Shown: positions 33,140 through 45,100 of the stretch, piece after piece | How positions within the stretch are numbered: the first letter of the stretch is position 1 | How the letters are laid out: each line of letters starts with the position of its first letter | NCBI GenBank assembly: GCA_963575745.1 | Contig: CAUYUJ010009535.1 | Location: forward strand, 121,567-185,566 | DNA: 64,000 bases | Origin: Prorocentrum cordatum | Lineage: Eukaryota; Sar; Dinophyceae; Prorocentrales; Prorocentraceae | Direction: 5' to 3' | The notes under the pieces: generated by a model | Database searches by the model: none | The model's input: the letters and a program-made list of their open reading frames with translations, nothing else | What the model was told of the DNA's origin: nothing | Made by a program: the position numbers and the translations under genes

Positions 33140-35885
33140 TTTTCCTATATTTTGGGGGGAAACGACGATTAATTGTGTCTGTGTGTTTCTTTCCCTCTTG
33201 ACTCACACAGCGGAGAGACACTGGATCTGCCCATAAGGGATCGACAGCGCCACTCACGAGAGGGCAGCCTCGAGGGGACAGGCAGGGCAGAGGAAAAACT
33301 GCGAGGAAGGAGAAGGGGAAGGGGAAGACGAAGCAGCGCGACAGCAACAATCAATGAGCAAAGCGCAGCGGGGAGCGGCAACGGCAGCCAGACCAACGAA
33401 GAAGAATACCAGTCCAGCATCAAAATTGTGGGGAAGTCAGCGGCCAGGGGGGGAGACCCGTGCAGCAGCCGGAGAGCAGTACTGAAGACGGCGCAGGGCT
33501 GCCCTCGGGCGAGGAGAAGACGGCGCAGGACGCACACGCACACGCAACACTGTGTGCAGGAAGTGGCCGAGCACGCACTCCTCTTCCCCTGCACCGCCAC
33601 TCCGCCCCACCTACGTCAACCTCTGCTCCCAAATAAGCCGCCGAGCCACTGCGGCCGACTCGGGCGTATGCCAGACCTGCTCCCTTCGAGTCCCCTCTCC
33701 TTCTGTGGCGCCCCCTTCGCGTCGAGACTAGCACCGCATACTTTCAGGACGGCGCATGACACACGCAAGCGAACTCAATAGCATGTGAATTAGACGCATG
33801 TCGTGGTGATACGGCCTGTAAACAACTAGCCTGTGATGCAAATACGTCCATCCGCTGAGCCCTTAACAAGGATGCGCGCACCGTGCAACTTGATCACAGA
33901 GCAGATGATGTGTTCTCAGCTGTCCAATCTGCTCCCCTAATTGCGCCCAAAGCGTGTCAACTATGCAGCTGTGCAAATACACACGGTGCAGAATCTACAT
34001 TCAACGCAATAGCGGCATATATCGCAACATATCCTGGTTGTTGGAATGACTCTTGGGTATTAACACTGTCATCACATGCACGTATCTGCAACAACTGCCA
34101 CTATGATGGAACTGCTATGGCTCAGAACGACCGCCTCACCAGCCATGATGCGCCACGCCAATCCGCACACTGCGCAAGCGTAACGGATAAATGCTTCGGC
34201 GGGCAATGTATGCACCTAGGGTTCGCACGTCATTAGTACATAGCTCAGCTTGATTCGTTGGTGAGGGGGATGGAGAGCGCGATCCCAGATCTCCACACAA
34301 GCTGGCGTCAACCACAGAACTGTACTTGGCATGGCGCTGTTGTGCTTGATGTACCCTGCACCACCAAAGTACCCAAAGCGAATTACGCACGCATCTTTCT
34401 TTATACTGGGTGCCATTTGGTTGCGCCATAGGTGGCGCCATGGGTTGCACGCATAGCCTGCTTTGCATCGGGTTGGATGGCTTTGCTGTAAGCAGGCTTG
34501 CCGTGTTGTCTTGCACTTTTTTCCACTACCTTGCATTGCCGTCCATACCTTTCTACTGCGCTGACTCGTTTTCCCGTGCCTGTCGCCATTTTGCGCTGTG
34601 AGCTGGGTTACGGTGCTCTGCTTTGCTTGCTTTGAAAGGACCAATTTGCGTCGGACCCTTTTGCATTGCACTCCACATGCTACACGACATCACTGTTTGG
34701 GGTTCACGCTGGAACCATTCATAGAAACAATACCACCCGCGCTCGAACACCCACCGTCCCCAGATGGCCGGTTCCGAAAAGCGTGAATTTCCCCAACATG
34801 GCATCTCATGGGGATGCGTCTTTGGCTTCCGCCAAACCCCGCCAGCCTTCACCCGGCGGAGACGTCTCCGTTTCACTCTCGCCAGCTTCCGCCGGCCGTC
34901 CTTCGGGGAGGATATGTAAACTTCTCGATCCCTCGAAGGCGAAGACCTCTCTGGAACGAGCCACATGTCTCCCCTCCCCGTGTGAACCTGCAGCGGATAT
35001 ACTAAGCGTCGTGTTGATCGGGAAGCCCAGATTGACTTTGAATATGTCCTCAACGGGGAGCAGTGTGCCAGAGGACAGAACTGGTCTGACGCAGCCAGGC
35101 CACATGCACACGGTGCTCCAGGCTGCTGCGCTGCACTCTGCCTGTCTCGCGGCAATTGTGTGTTGCACACTGTCTGCAAGACGACCCTGAGCCTTGCCAG
35201 TCCAAATGCCGAAACTGTGCGTAGGTGCATCGTGTCCTGCGCCGACTCGTCCTCCTCAGACTCCTCCCTCCTACCATTCGCAGGCGTCCTTCCCGTTCTG
35301 CAGCACCATGCTCCCGATCAGTCGCTCCTGCGCTGCGGAGGCGCAGGGTGGCCCAGCCGTGGAGCGCCCTGAGCTGCTCCGCGGACAACGACCAGAAGGA
35401 CAGAAAGTCAGGAGGGGGCGAGAGGGAGCCAGGGAACGAGAGAGCGGGAGCGCGAGAGCCGCATTCTCGTCGGACGGCAGCGCGAGTGATCCCCTGCCTC
35501 CCTCCAGGCCCACGGACCCCGGGACGTGGGCTCCGTCCCCCATACCCCACTCCTTCAGTCTGGGTGGGGGACCCGTCGGCGTGCTGCTGCTGCCGCTGCT
35601 GAACAACACCAGGCATTCGGACGAATATCACAAAGGCAACACGCTGACGGGCTGCCAATGGCAGCGCGTCGTTGATACTTACCGCTCTGTAGAAGAACAC
35701 AAACGACATGAACACGAATCTGATTTCTCGGAACTCCGGGCGGAACTCCGAATGTTTATGCATGTGCCGCTGAATGTTAACCCTGGTAAGTCTTTAGAAA
35801 TCCCCTGGCCAAAGGATGGACAATACATATCTGCCGGGCGAATTTATTGACAACTCGGGAAACGACCCCACCCGACAATAGCGGC
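33140..35885. other. About 2.7 kb with no recognised gene
   Basis: Mixed sequence. At about 34080-34680 it is less GC-rich with reiterated TTGC/GCAT words. Open frames up to 237 codons (35050-35763, -) and 225 codons (34553-35230, -) carry no domain I recognise and overlap frames of similar length on the other strand. Confidence 0.5.
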
Positions 35886-35904
35886 AAATAAACATAGTTC
35901 GGGC

Positions 35905-35995
35905 GGCCCGGCGACGAAGACGAAAACGAAGACGATAACGAGTACGTGTGCGATTACGACTACGACAGCGATACGACGACGAAAACGAAGACGCA
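35905..35995 (+). repeat. GACGAAAACGAAGACG short repeat
   Basis: Imperfect 6-bp periodicity (GACGAA, AACGAA, GATAAC, TACGAC). Confidence 0.8.
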
Positions 35996-36002
35996 TGTGC
36001 GC

Positions 36003-36165
36003 GGCGCTAAGGCGAGAGCTGGATTTTAAACCACACCAGCCCTCGATCCTTGTAACTGTTACAAACTTTTAAGACGAGAATGCGCGGCGCTGAGACGAGA
36101 GCTGCTCTTTGAACCACACCAGCCCTCCATCCTTGTAACTGTTGCAAGCTTTTCGACAGTTGAAA
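36003..36165 (-). repeat. 83-bp tandem repeat, two units
   Basis: CCCTCGATCCTTGTAACTGT (36040) and CCCTCCATCCTTGTAACTGT (36123) are exactly 83 bp apart within otherwise matching units containing GCGGCGCTRAGRCGAGAGCT. Same family as 37870-38325. Confidence 0.92.
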
Positions 36166-36174
36166 AGAAAAAAG

Positions 36175-36285
36175 AAAATTGCGAGGGGCGCCTTCGGCGA
36201 CAAAAGAGTGGGTCCATATTGCAATCCTGTCACAAACGCGCTCAGAATTCTTCTGTCGTGTAGGGGCGCCCACGAGGCATCACTC
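36175..36285 (+). repeat. Dispersed unit (TTCGGCGACAAA), copy 1
   Basis: GCCTTCGGCGACAAAAGAGT, ATATTGCAATCCTGTCACAA and ACGCGCTCAGAATTCTTCTG in order. Matches 36440-36560 and 37765-37880. Confidence 0.85.
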
Positions 36286-36324
36286 ACTGGGACCAATAAC
36301 CTCGCAACATTATTCAGCTCGGCG

Positions 36325-36565
36325 CGCAATCGTGGGAATATAATCGGTGCCCCGCGGCGCGGGCGCCGACGCCGAAGATGAATACATACGCTGCAAATGT
36401 ACTAGCGCAGTTACTACTCTTGCAAGCAGGACGAGAGAAAGCGAAGATTTGCAAGAGCGCTTTCGGCGACAAACAAATGGATCTATATTGCACTTCTCTT
36501 GCGAATGCACTCAGAATTCCTCTGTCGTAAATGGTTGCCCACGGGGCATTATTCTCTGGGAGAAA
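36325..36565 (+). repeat. Dispersed unit (TTCGGCGACAAA), copy 2 with 5' extension
   Basis: TATAATCGGTGCCCCGCGGC, ATGTACTAGCGCAGTTACTA, CTTGCAAGCAGGACGAGAGA, GCTTTCGGCGACAAACAAAT and GCACTCAGAATTCCTCTGTC, in order. The full series recurs at 37688-37870, placing similar units on both sides of the LINE fragment. Confidence 0.85.
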
Positions 36566-36819
36566 GAACCCCAAACATTATTCAGCACGGCGGCCATCGG
36601 ACATCGGACATTGGCCTGCAGTCGAGGCGCCGCGGGGGCGCTCCAGGCGGGCGCCGGGGCGCCGCCATATGCATGACAATTGACGACGGTCAGACAAGGG
36701 ACAAGCGAACGAGAGAAGACAGAGACAGAGAGAGACCAACAGAGGATGGGCAAAGGAGCAATGCAACCTGTAATCGTATGTACAACAACTATGCGTGTGA
36801 ACCATCAGAAAATTAAGTA

Positions 36820-37747
36820 ATTACGACGCGCCGGCTCCCTCATTCGTTGTGTGACGTATCCTGGCTGGATATTGTCCCAAACGTCCGTGGTTGCAATATG
36901 TAACAAGCCTGCCACGGTGTGGTGCATCAGGGACGCACTGCTGTGTGTAACGTAATAGATCGTCCCACCACCTGGCCTTGGGGCGGCCAGCTGGTCGATG
37001 TGCCTGTCCGCGTACATCACCTCTCGGGTCCCATTGCAAAACCGTTCGTGCCCACTTTTTTGTACTGCTGGTGGCAACCGTGCGTACCCATTCCCACTTG
37101 CGCTGTCTGACAGACGCGGTCTAATCTATAATACGTAGTTTTGAAATAACACTCTCTGCATGTCGGGTTGCTCGTTTGATCCATTCTGACCAAGGTTCGA
37201 GTGGGTCGATGTCCTCGAGATCGTCTGCTGCTGATTGTACAAATGGTGCCACACTGTCTACATCACCTCCGCCGTCGGTGCCGGAATCGTTGGGGTCCTT
37301 GTCGTTCCTGCCGCTGGCGTCGTTGCCGCCGGTGCCGTTTTCGAAGTCGTGGTTGCCAGCAAGCCTTCGTCGAGGCGTTTTGACTATCGTCCGGAGCATT
37401 TGTCGCTGCGTCCTTCGAATCCTATTCTCGAGCTCCTGCGTCATCGTCCAAGCCTCACAACCATATATCACCGTTGGCGTAATTGTTCCGTGGAATAGCC
37501 GGATACGGTTGTTCAGTGAGTAGTGCGTTCCAGTAAGTTCCTGCTTGAGTAAATAAAATTTTCTCCATGCCGACGCAATCCGGTTCTCCACTTCCGTCTT
37601 GTGGCTGTCGCTGCATTGGAGCTTGCGCCCCAAATACTTAGTTGCTCGGTAAGGTGGGAGCACTTCGATCTTCACGTTGTGGAAACTAATCGGCGCCCCG
37701 CCGCTGAAGATTAAGAAATGCATTATATATGTACTAGCGCATACCAC
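36820..37747 (-). pseudogene. LINE 3' fragment: RT thumb and C-terminus
   Basis: The minus frame 37747-37121 reads ATKYLGRKLQCSDSHKTEVE, NRIASAWRKFYLLKQELT, TITPTVIYGCEAWTMTQEL and RRTQRQMLRTIVKTPRRRL, the RT motif E and thumb of a non-LTR pol in its common dinoflagellate form. An Asp/Gly-rich insert follows, then EPWSEWIKRATRHAE. After a frameshift (36821-37039) HRPAGRPKARWWDDL is the typical R-P-x-x-R-W-x-D-D C-terminal signature. There is no palm domain, so the copy is 5'-truncated as LINE insertions often are. It sits between two copies of the TTCGGCGACAAA unit. Confidence 0.9.
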
Positions 37748-37872
37748 AATATCCTTGCAAACAGGGCGAGAAAGAGAAGATGGGTAGAAGCGCCTTCGAC
37801 GACGAACGAGTGGAATTATATTGCACTTATCTTACAAACGCGCTCAGAGTTCCTCTGTCCTGTAGGGGTGCC
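37688..37872 (+). repeat. Dispersed unit (TTCGGCGACAAA), copy 3
   Basis: CTAATCGGCGCCCCGCCGCT, ATGTACTAGCGCATACCACA, CTTGCAAACAGGGCGAG, CGCCTTCGACGACGAACGAG and ACGCGCTCAGAGTTCCTCTG, then directly GCGGCGCTGAGGCGAGGGCT of the 83-bp array. Confidence 0.85.
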
Positions 37873-38325
37873 CCGCGGCGCTGAGGCGAGGGCTGCACTT
37901 TGAACCACGCGTGCCCTCCATCCTTGAAACTGCTGCAAACTTTTAAAACGAATGTGCGCGGCGCTGAGGCGAGATCTGCACTTTGAACAACACGAGCCCT
38001 CCATCCTTGAAACCGCTGCAAACTTTTAAAACGAATGTGCGCTGCGTTAAGGCGAGATCTGCACATTGAACAACACGAGCCCTCCATCCTTGAAACTGTT
38101 GCAAAAGTTTAAGACGAATGTGCGCGGCGCTGAGGCGAGGGCTGCACTTTGAACAACACGAGCCCTCCATCCTTGAAACTGCTGCAAACTTTTAAAACGA
38201 ATGTGCGCGGCGCTAAGGCGAGATCTGCACTTTGAACAACACGAGCCCTCCATCCTTGAAACTGCTGCAAACTTTTAAGACGAATGTGCGCGGCGCTAAG
38301 GCGAGAGCTGCACTTTGAGGAGGAG
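37872..38325 (-). repeat. 83-bp tandem repeat, five to six units
   Basis: CCCTCCATCCTTGAAAC starts at 37914, 37997, 38080, 38163 and 38246: four intervals of exactly 83 bp. Each unit holds GCGGCGCTRAGGCGAGATCT, TTTGAACAACACGAG and CTGCAAACTTTTAARACGAA. Constant length with few substitutions suggests recent amplification or homogenisation. Confidence 0.97.
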
Positions 38326-38329
38326 GAGA

Positions 38330-39500
38330 GGTTTCGGGAGCGGACGAGTTTCGGGACGAGTTTATTCACCGCGGAGAGCTCCAGGGGGGGGGACCAAAAC
38401 TAAAGACGTATAGAGGTTATCCGAGTCGCCCTCCCGAAGGAGGTATGGTAGGTCCATGCGGCGCCATCGCGTGCAAAAGTTTGTGACACTGCGTCGATCG
38501 CTCAAATTTGTCAATCGCGGCCCCCATGGTTCAAAATTAAATTCCGTGGGGTTCAATGACGCTACCGTCCATCGGTGCTTCCGCGTGGCAGACTTTAACC
38601 TTGAACGCCTTCGCCGGCATCGCCGGCGCGGCAACGCCGCATGGACCTGCCGTTGAGCATGGGGGGAGCGGGTCCTGCAGGAAACGGGTCCAGCATCCCA
38701 GGGCCTTCTCCCGGGACGAGATCTTCATCCTGAGCCGCTCTCTGACAGCCCCGGGGCCCGTGGAGAGCCCCGAGAGCCCGAAAGCGGCGAAAAAAACCTC
38801 AGGACTCGTTCCCCTCAAGACCCGCTTCCCTGAAGTCGTGCGTGTCCCTCTACAGGGGAATTTTGAGCGGAAGAGAATGCTCAACAAAATCCCCCCCCCA
38901 AAAGGGGCAAAGCTAGTCAAAAAGGCGCCCCCAGACTATTGCCTGACTACCTTTGAAGATTCCTCCTGCCGAGGGACGGGCCCGACTTCACGCTTCCCCC
39001 GTGGCGAGCCGCATGCTCCGTGCCCCCTCCGGCTCCCACGCCGGCGGCGCGCACGACGCGGGCGGGGCACCGCGAGGGCGGCGGCCCGCCACGCGGGCAG
39101 CGTAGGCGTCCTCGGAGCCGGGGCTGGCCGCTCGGCCCCTCCGCTCGGCGGTGGTCAAAACCTCCCTGCAGAGAAAGCGGCCTGGGACCGAGACCGGCGG
39201 ACCCGGACCCGCGAGAGTGACGGCCTCCGACGCCCCCTCGCGAAGCGAAGCCGGCCAATGCCTGAATCGACGCGTCAAAGGTAGGGGGCCTGCCCACACC
39301 CCGGACCCACAGGACATGCGCGCACGCGCCCTCGCGGAGGCAGAACCCCCATGCCTCTGTAGCCACCGGGGCCTCTCTGGGCAGGGGGCCCCCGCAGAGC
39401 TCGACACCTGCCCCTGGCCATCGCTCGGACGTCCCTCCCCTGTGCGTTGTTCGGTTTCGTGCGTTGCTTTTTCTCAGGATCATCCAGGGTGCTCCTGAAG
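38330..39500. other. No recognised gene
   Basis: A 242-codon plus frame (38556-39284) begins MTLPSIGASAWQTLTLNAFA, but no domain is recognised and a 330-codon minus frame overlaps it from 38947. C-run at 38889-38898. Confidence 0.4.
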
Positions 39501-39504
39501 AATC

Positions 39505-39612
39505 CCCGCCGAGAAAAATGAAGGGGCCCTGGGACACACAAATAAATACACACACACACATAACAGGATTCCCCATAGTTTCAAATATGTTCTCGGTTCT
39601 TGTCCCCCAGCG
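39505..39612 (+). repeat. Dispersed repeat beside microsatellite, copy 2
   Basis: ATGAAGGGGCCCTGGGACAC, ACAGGATTCCCCATAGTTTC and ATGTTCTCGGTTCTTGTCC. Matches 33026-33135; here the microsatellite lies immediately 3'. A short (AC)n lies inside it. Confidence 0.85.
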
Positions 39613-39679
39613 TGTGCGTGTGCGTGTGCGTGTGCGTGTGCGTGTGCGTGTGCGTGTGCGTGTGCGTGTGCGTGTGCGT

Positions 39680-39724
<45 letters not shown>

Positions 39725-39727
39725 CGC

Positions 39728-39782
<55 letters not shown>

Positions 39783-39785
39783 TGT
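39611..39785 (+). repeat. GTGTGC, GT and GTGC microsatellite
   Basis: (GTGTGC)n grades into (GT)n and then (GTGC)n. The mirror composition of 32686-32886 on the other strand. Confidence 0.97.
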
Positions 39786-39789
39786 TTTT

Positions 39790-40160
39790 TTCCCTCCTGA
39801 AGAAATTGCACACGTCCGCGCGATACCAAGGCCCAAGAGGACCCGCTGCTCGTGCCCCGCGGTCCTGGGCGGCCCCAGGGCCTCCATGGGCGCGGGGGCT
39901 GACGAGAAACCTCCGCCTCCAGGCGCGGCCCCTCCGCACTCCTCACCCCTCTGCCGCTCCGGCCTCTCCCCGACCCTCCAATTGGCACTCTCTTTCTGTC
40001 TCTCTCTCTCTCTTTCTCTCTTCCTCTCTTCAGGGACCGGACTCTGTACACCGACGTTTTCTACGGCCCCGCACTGAAATTCGCACAAGAAAACGGATCC
40101 TGGAGTATACATTTTTCGTCGTTTCCACGGGAAAATGAAGAAAATAGTTTACGCCACACC
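39790..40160. other. Spacer with CT-rich patch
   Basis: GC-rich, then TCTCTCTCTCTCTTTCTC at about 40002-40020, then moderate GC up to the satellite; no gene seen. Confidence 0.5.
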
Positions 40161-40164
40161 ACAA

Positions 40165-41758
40165 CGACGTCGCCCCCGAGGCTTCGGTGGAGCTCCCTGT
40201 GGCGGACGCATGCGGGCGGTCCAGCTGGGGGCTTCGGCGGAGCTCCCAATAGGGCCACGAAGCGCTGCACTGGGCGGGTGAAAATGCCAAATTGGGCATG
40301 GTGGACGCGCGCGGGCGGTCCCATTGGGGGCTTTGGTGGGGCACCTGTATGGGGCCACGGAGCGCTGTACTGGGCGGGTGGCAATGCCAAATCGGATGTG
40401 GGGGGGGGGGGGGGGGGGGGACGCATGCGGGCGGTCCCACTGGGGCTTCGGTGGAGCTCCCTATGGGGCCACGAAGCGCTGTACTGGGTGGGTGACAGTG
40501 CCGAATTCGGTGTGGGGGACGCATGCGGGCGGTCCCACTGGGGGCTTCGGTGGAGTTCCCTCAGGGGCCACGAAGCGCTGTGCTGGGTAGGTGGCAGTGC
40601 AAAATTGGATGTGGGTGACGCATGTGGGCGGTACCACTGGGGGCTTCGGTGGGTGTCCCTATGGGGTCACGAAGCGCTGTAGTGGGTGGGCGAAAATGCC
40701 AAATTAGGCGTGGGGGACGCATGCGGGCGGGTCCCACTGGGAGCTTCGGTGGAGCTCCCTATGAGGCCACGAAGCGCTGTACCGGGTTGGTAACAGTGCC
40801 AAATTATGTATGGGGGACGCATGCGGGCAGTGCCACTGGGGGCTTCGGTGGGGGTCTCCGATGGGGCCATGAACCGCTGTGCTGGGTGTGTGAAAATGCC
40901 AAATTGGGCGTGGGGGGCGCATGCGGGCGGTCCCACTGGGGGCTTCGGAGGGGGTCCTTAGTGGCCCACGAAACGCTGTACTGGGTGGGTGAAAATCCAA
41001 AATTTGATGCGGGGGGGAACGCATGCAGGCGGCCCCACTGGAGGCTTCGGCGGCCCCACTGGTGGCTGGGGTGGGGCGCCCTATTGGACCACGAAACACT
41101 GCACTGGGTGGGCGAAAATGCAAAATTGTATGTGGGGGACGCATGTGAGAGGTACCACTGGGGGTTTCGGTGGAGTTCCCTATGGGGTCACGAAGCGCGG
41201 TGCTGGGTCTGCGAAAATGCCAGATTGGGCGTGGGGGGCGCATGCGGGCGGTCCCACTGGGGGCTTCGGAGGAGCTCAACTAAGGGCTTCGGTGGAGCTC
41301 CGCTCCCTATGAGGCCACGAAACGCTGTGCTGGGTGGGTGACAATGCCAAGTTGGCCGTGGGGGGCGCATGCGGGCGATCCCACTGGGGGCTTCGGTGGG
41401 GCCCCCTACTGGGCCACGAAACGTTGTGCTGGGTGGGTGGAAATGCCAAATTAGGTGTGGGGGACGCATGCGGGCGGTCCCATGGGAGGCTTCGGTGGGT
41501 GTCCCCATGGGGCCACGAAGCGCTGTATTTGGTGAATGGAAATGCAAAATTGAACGTGGGGGGCGCACGCGGGCGGTCCCACTGGGGGTTTCTGCGGAGC
41601 TTCCTATGGGGCCACGAAGCGCTGTACTGGGCGGGTGAGAATGCCAAATCGGATGTGGGGGACGCACGCGGGCGGCCCCACTGGGCGCTTCGGTGGGGCT
41701 CCCTGCGGGGCCACGAAACGCGTGGGGGATTTGCCGAAATGAGCACGGGGGACACGCG
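40165..41758 (+). repeat. 99-bp satellite array, about 15 units
   Basis: Markers related to ACGCATGCGGGCGG fall at 40206, 40305, 40421, 40519, 40618, 40717, 40817, 40917, 41019, 41139, 41238, 41365, 41464, 41563 and 41662. The usual period is 98-100 bp; longer steps come from a 21-G run (40400-40420) and from insertions at about 41050 and 41280. Units contain CCCACTGGGGGCTTCGGTGG, AGCTCCCTATGGGGCCACGA and a GTGGGTGAAAATGCCAAATT tail. The first two blocks are the reverse complement of the 14-kb 90-bp monomer; the tail is the variable part. The long Gly/Arg/His-rich frames are repeat by-products. Confidence 0.97.
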
Positions 41759-41769
41759 CGGGCGGCGGA

Positions 41770-41802
41770 GACGAGGAGGGGGGGGGGGAGAAGAGGACAG
41801 GA
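41770..41802 (+). repeat. Polypurine tract between satellite and tag
   Basis: GACGAGGAGGG, a long G run, then GAGAAGAGGACAGGA. Confidence 0.85.
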
Positions 41803-41859
41803 ACGCGGGGACCGTCTCTTCAAAATGAGGACCCAGCCCCACAGGATGGTTCGGAAAAA
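41803..41859 (+). repeat. Conserved satellite-edge tag, copy 2
   Basis: ACCGTCTCTTCAAAATGAGG, ACCCAGCCCCACAGGATGG and TTCGGAAAAAC. One plus frame reads SLQNEDPAPQDGSEK. Confidence 0.85.
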
Positions 41860-42199
41860 CAAGCGAATTAGTCGAGACACCCTTGCAATTCCCGCCCCCC
41901 AGACGCGGCGCCCCCTCGAGGCGACGCGTCGCCAGATGAATCTCGCGGGCGCTCTTAAGAGCAGCGGATCGCTGACCCGAGCGCCGCAGGCCCCAGCCGG
42001 TCTTCTCCGCGCCGCGCCCGCGCCCTCGATCGCAGGCGCAACAGGCGACGAGAGTGTCGGAGACGGACGGGAGCCGTCTACGGTGACATCGAGGGTGCCT
42101 GCAAGCACGGCGGAGGCCTGTCGGCATCGCGCGGCCCTCCTTCGCGTTGACGTGCTCCTTGGGGCCCCCCACTCGCGCTCGAAACGGTTCTGCCGGCGC

Positions 42200-45100
42200 C
42201 CGGGGGGGGCCCAGGCGGCGCTCATAGGCGGCGCCAGGCTAGCATCCTCGCGAACCATTCGTTCGCGACGGGCGCGGCCGCAGTCGCCTGGGCCCGGCCG
42301 CCCGCGAAGTTCGCGGCGACGCCGCTCCAGCTGAGTAGGGGGCCCGCGCGATCCCCCAGCAGAAAGAGCGAAGTCGCCCTGCCGCCCAGAGGCGAGGAAT
42401 CCGATGCCGTCGCGCACGGCGACGAAATCCAGGGAGCTCGACGCTCAAGTCGACGCGGTCCTCGACGAACAAACCGCCAGCGCTCGCGGCAAGCGGAGGC
42501 CCCCCTCAGCACGGGCCCCCGCGCCGCGGCCACCGCCGCGCACTAGCCGAGGTCCGACGAGTCGGAACAGCAGGCCACCCCCACCAACCTCGGAGCGTCA
42601 AGCAGCCGACGCTGGCGCAGAAAGACCCAGCCTGAGATCAGCTTGATCTCCAGACGCACCGCGCGCGGCGTCGGCGCTGCAAGGGAAGTTGAATGAACTG
42701 ATCGAATGCCCACAGACTGGCCAAGACTGGTCGACCAAGCTCAAAGAGGCGCGCCGCGTGACCGACCCAGACTCGAAGCACTTCACCGCGAAGCCGCCGT
42801 CGACGAAGAAACTCATGTCCTGCAAGATAGACTCCCCATGCCCGTTGGGGCTGACGATGCAAGTGGGACACGCCGCTGGCAATCGACGACGGCGCCCGAG
42901 TGCTCCAACGCGCGGGTCTGCTCGGTCACGTCGCGCGTGAACATCTGCCTGCTCGCGAAACAGTTCAGCGCTTCATGTGCGCCCGAAGCGTCGGCAATAG
43001 CGCTCAGCAGATTGTCAGCGCGCGTGGAAGTGATGGGGCTCGCGCAAGAATAACGCGGAGCCGATGCTCCTCCGGGTCGGCGCGCCGCAGGCCGCCTGGA
43101 ACCCCTGGCGCCGCGATGTGCTCGACTGCAGAATGGCGCAAGTGCGGGGCCCACGCCAAACCCATGCTAAGCGCTCTGAATCACGGGTGCACGACACCTA
43201 TGGGCCTCAAGGGGGCCATCTCCTTCAGCTCGTCGCCCCAGACCCCTGAGACGCCGTCGACGCCTGCCCCGCCAGGGTTATCAATAACAAATCAGCGCGC
43301 CACCCTCCAGTTGTCGAGCTGGTAGAAGCCGCCAACGGCGTCCAGCGACGTGCCCGAGAAAGCGAACGGAGCCAGTCCTCCCTGACACCCGAGAAGGCAC
43401 CGCTCCTCCTCTGCGTTCAGCTCGGCGCCCGCGATCTCGGAGAGCTCGGCGAGGCTGAGGTCCACGTCGGCCAAGGCGGCAAGGGTGCCCGGGTCGCAGC
43501 GCGGTGGGGCTTTGCAATTCTCGTTGGTAGCGCGGGCGCCCGCGGCGAGGCGAGTCATGCCGGTCTTCTTCCCGCGCGAAGAAGATCGCGACCCGCGAGA
43601 AGATGCGGCGCCCGAAGGTGAGCAAGTGGCCCTGTACAATATGTCAAAGAGCTCACGACGGCACTTCTTCGAGCGCCTGGGGCCCGGGCACCAGCGCGGC
43701 GCGACGGGCGCCCAAGCTGGGCGATCCGCCCCCAGCTCTGCATCGCTCTTCAAGATGCGTTTCTTGAAACCGACGGCCTACCAGAGGATGGCCAGCGGGG
43801 GAACGGACTCCGGCGGCAATGGGGGGCGACGCCCTTCGCGACCTTCAGCTCGTCAGGAAGGTGGGGCGCCACGCGCTGCGGCCCCTGCGCGCGCGGGCCT
43901 TTCGCTTTGCGCGCTTCCTCGAGCGCGTCGAACGGGGCGAGGCCATCCGGGCGATCGCCGCGCGGCGAAATGCGCTCGTCGAGAAGAGTCGAGGATGGGC
44001 ATCTGAGAACTCGATGGCCTGCCCGAGCTGCCCGCGTAGAGACAGCGAGAACCTGGGCGTGCTCTGGCGCGACGCAAAAAGTCCAGTGAACGAGCGGCTT
44101 CCAGAAGACGCTGGTCTTGATGTCCAGCCTGCCCGCGTAAACGTCGCCACCCCGCGCCGGGTCGCCGCGCCGCCGTCGACCGCGACCGCGCAAGACCACA
44201 GCGTTCAAACATCAGAGCCCGAAACGACTGACGGGAGGCTCCTCCCGGGCAACCTAGGCTTTCACCGGCAGCGCGCAGGTGAGCGCGGCCGTTCGGCCCC
44301 AGCAGGGGCCAACACCTGACCTTTACCTTTGCCTTCGTCGGCGCCGGCCCCGCAACCGCCGCCTTTCGGAACCTTCGGCCCCTTGGGGCCAGCGCGCCTT
44401 CTGCCCTCGGCTGCTCTCTCCCCCCGAAGAAGTCGGGCCTGCTTGAGCGCGAAGGCGCGCTGGTGCTGCTTCTCCGCGATCCACTGCGTGAAGCGAGGCA
44501 ACGCAACGCCACCTTTGTCCTCGGTCGTGCCCACCAGCATGTATCCGAGGGCGTTGTAGTCCGGGTGCCTGGAGTCCTTCTCCGCCCGCGAGCTCTTGCT
44601 GGATGAACCTCCTGACCGACTGCTCCGCCATGACTGAGTTTGCCAAGTTGATCTGGTCGCAGGTGAACCCAAGTCGCAACGCCTCCAAGATGATCCTCTG
44701 GTCGCGCGCGATGCCGCTGTTCGACGAGACGCCTGAGGCCGAGCACCAGTCCTGATGATACGCGTCGAAGGAGCCGTCCGTCGCGTCACGAATGCCGACC
44801 AGGTAGTCTTTTTTTTTGCCCGAGGCTCTGAGAACGGGAAATCCTCGAAACCAGTTTCCTCCAGCTTCTCGGCGGCCTCCTCCTCTCGACTTCCAGCCGA
44901 CCTGAATGTGTCAAGCAGCCGCAGATCACCGCCTCCGCGTCCACGACTTTTCCACGCCTCGAAGTCCGCGGTGTCGACCCGCTCTTTGTGCTCCTCCGAG
45001 AAAGCATCGGCCGCGTCGAGCTGCACCACGCCATTGGTCTCGCGCGACATCGCGCGACCTGGGCCGTCCAGCGCGCCAGGCTCGACCAGCTCGCCGAACC

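Noticed and set aside
34230-34300. TAGCTCAGCTTGATTCG, reminiscent of a tRNA D-arm
   Set aside because: No acceptor stem, anticodon stem or T-arm can be paired around it.
40622-41341. 239-codon Gly/His/Trp-rich frame in the 41-kb satellite
   Set aside because: Same reason: a 99-bp period with no stop in this frame.
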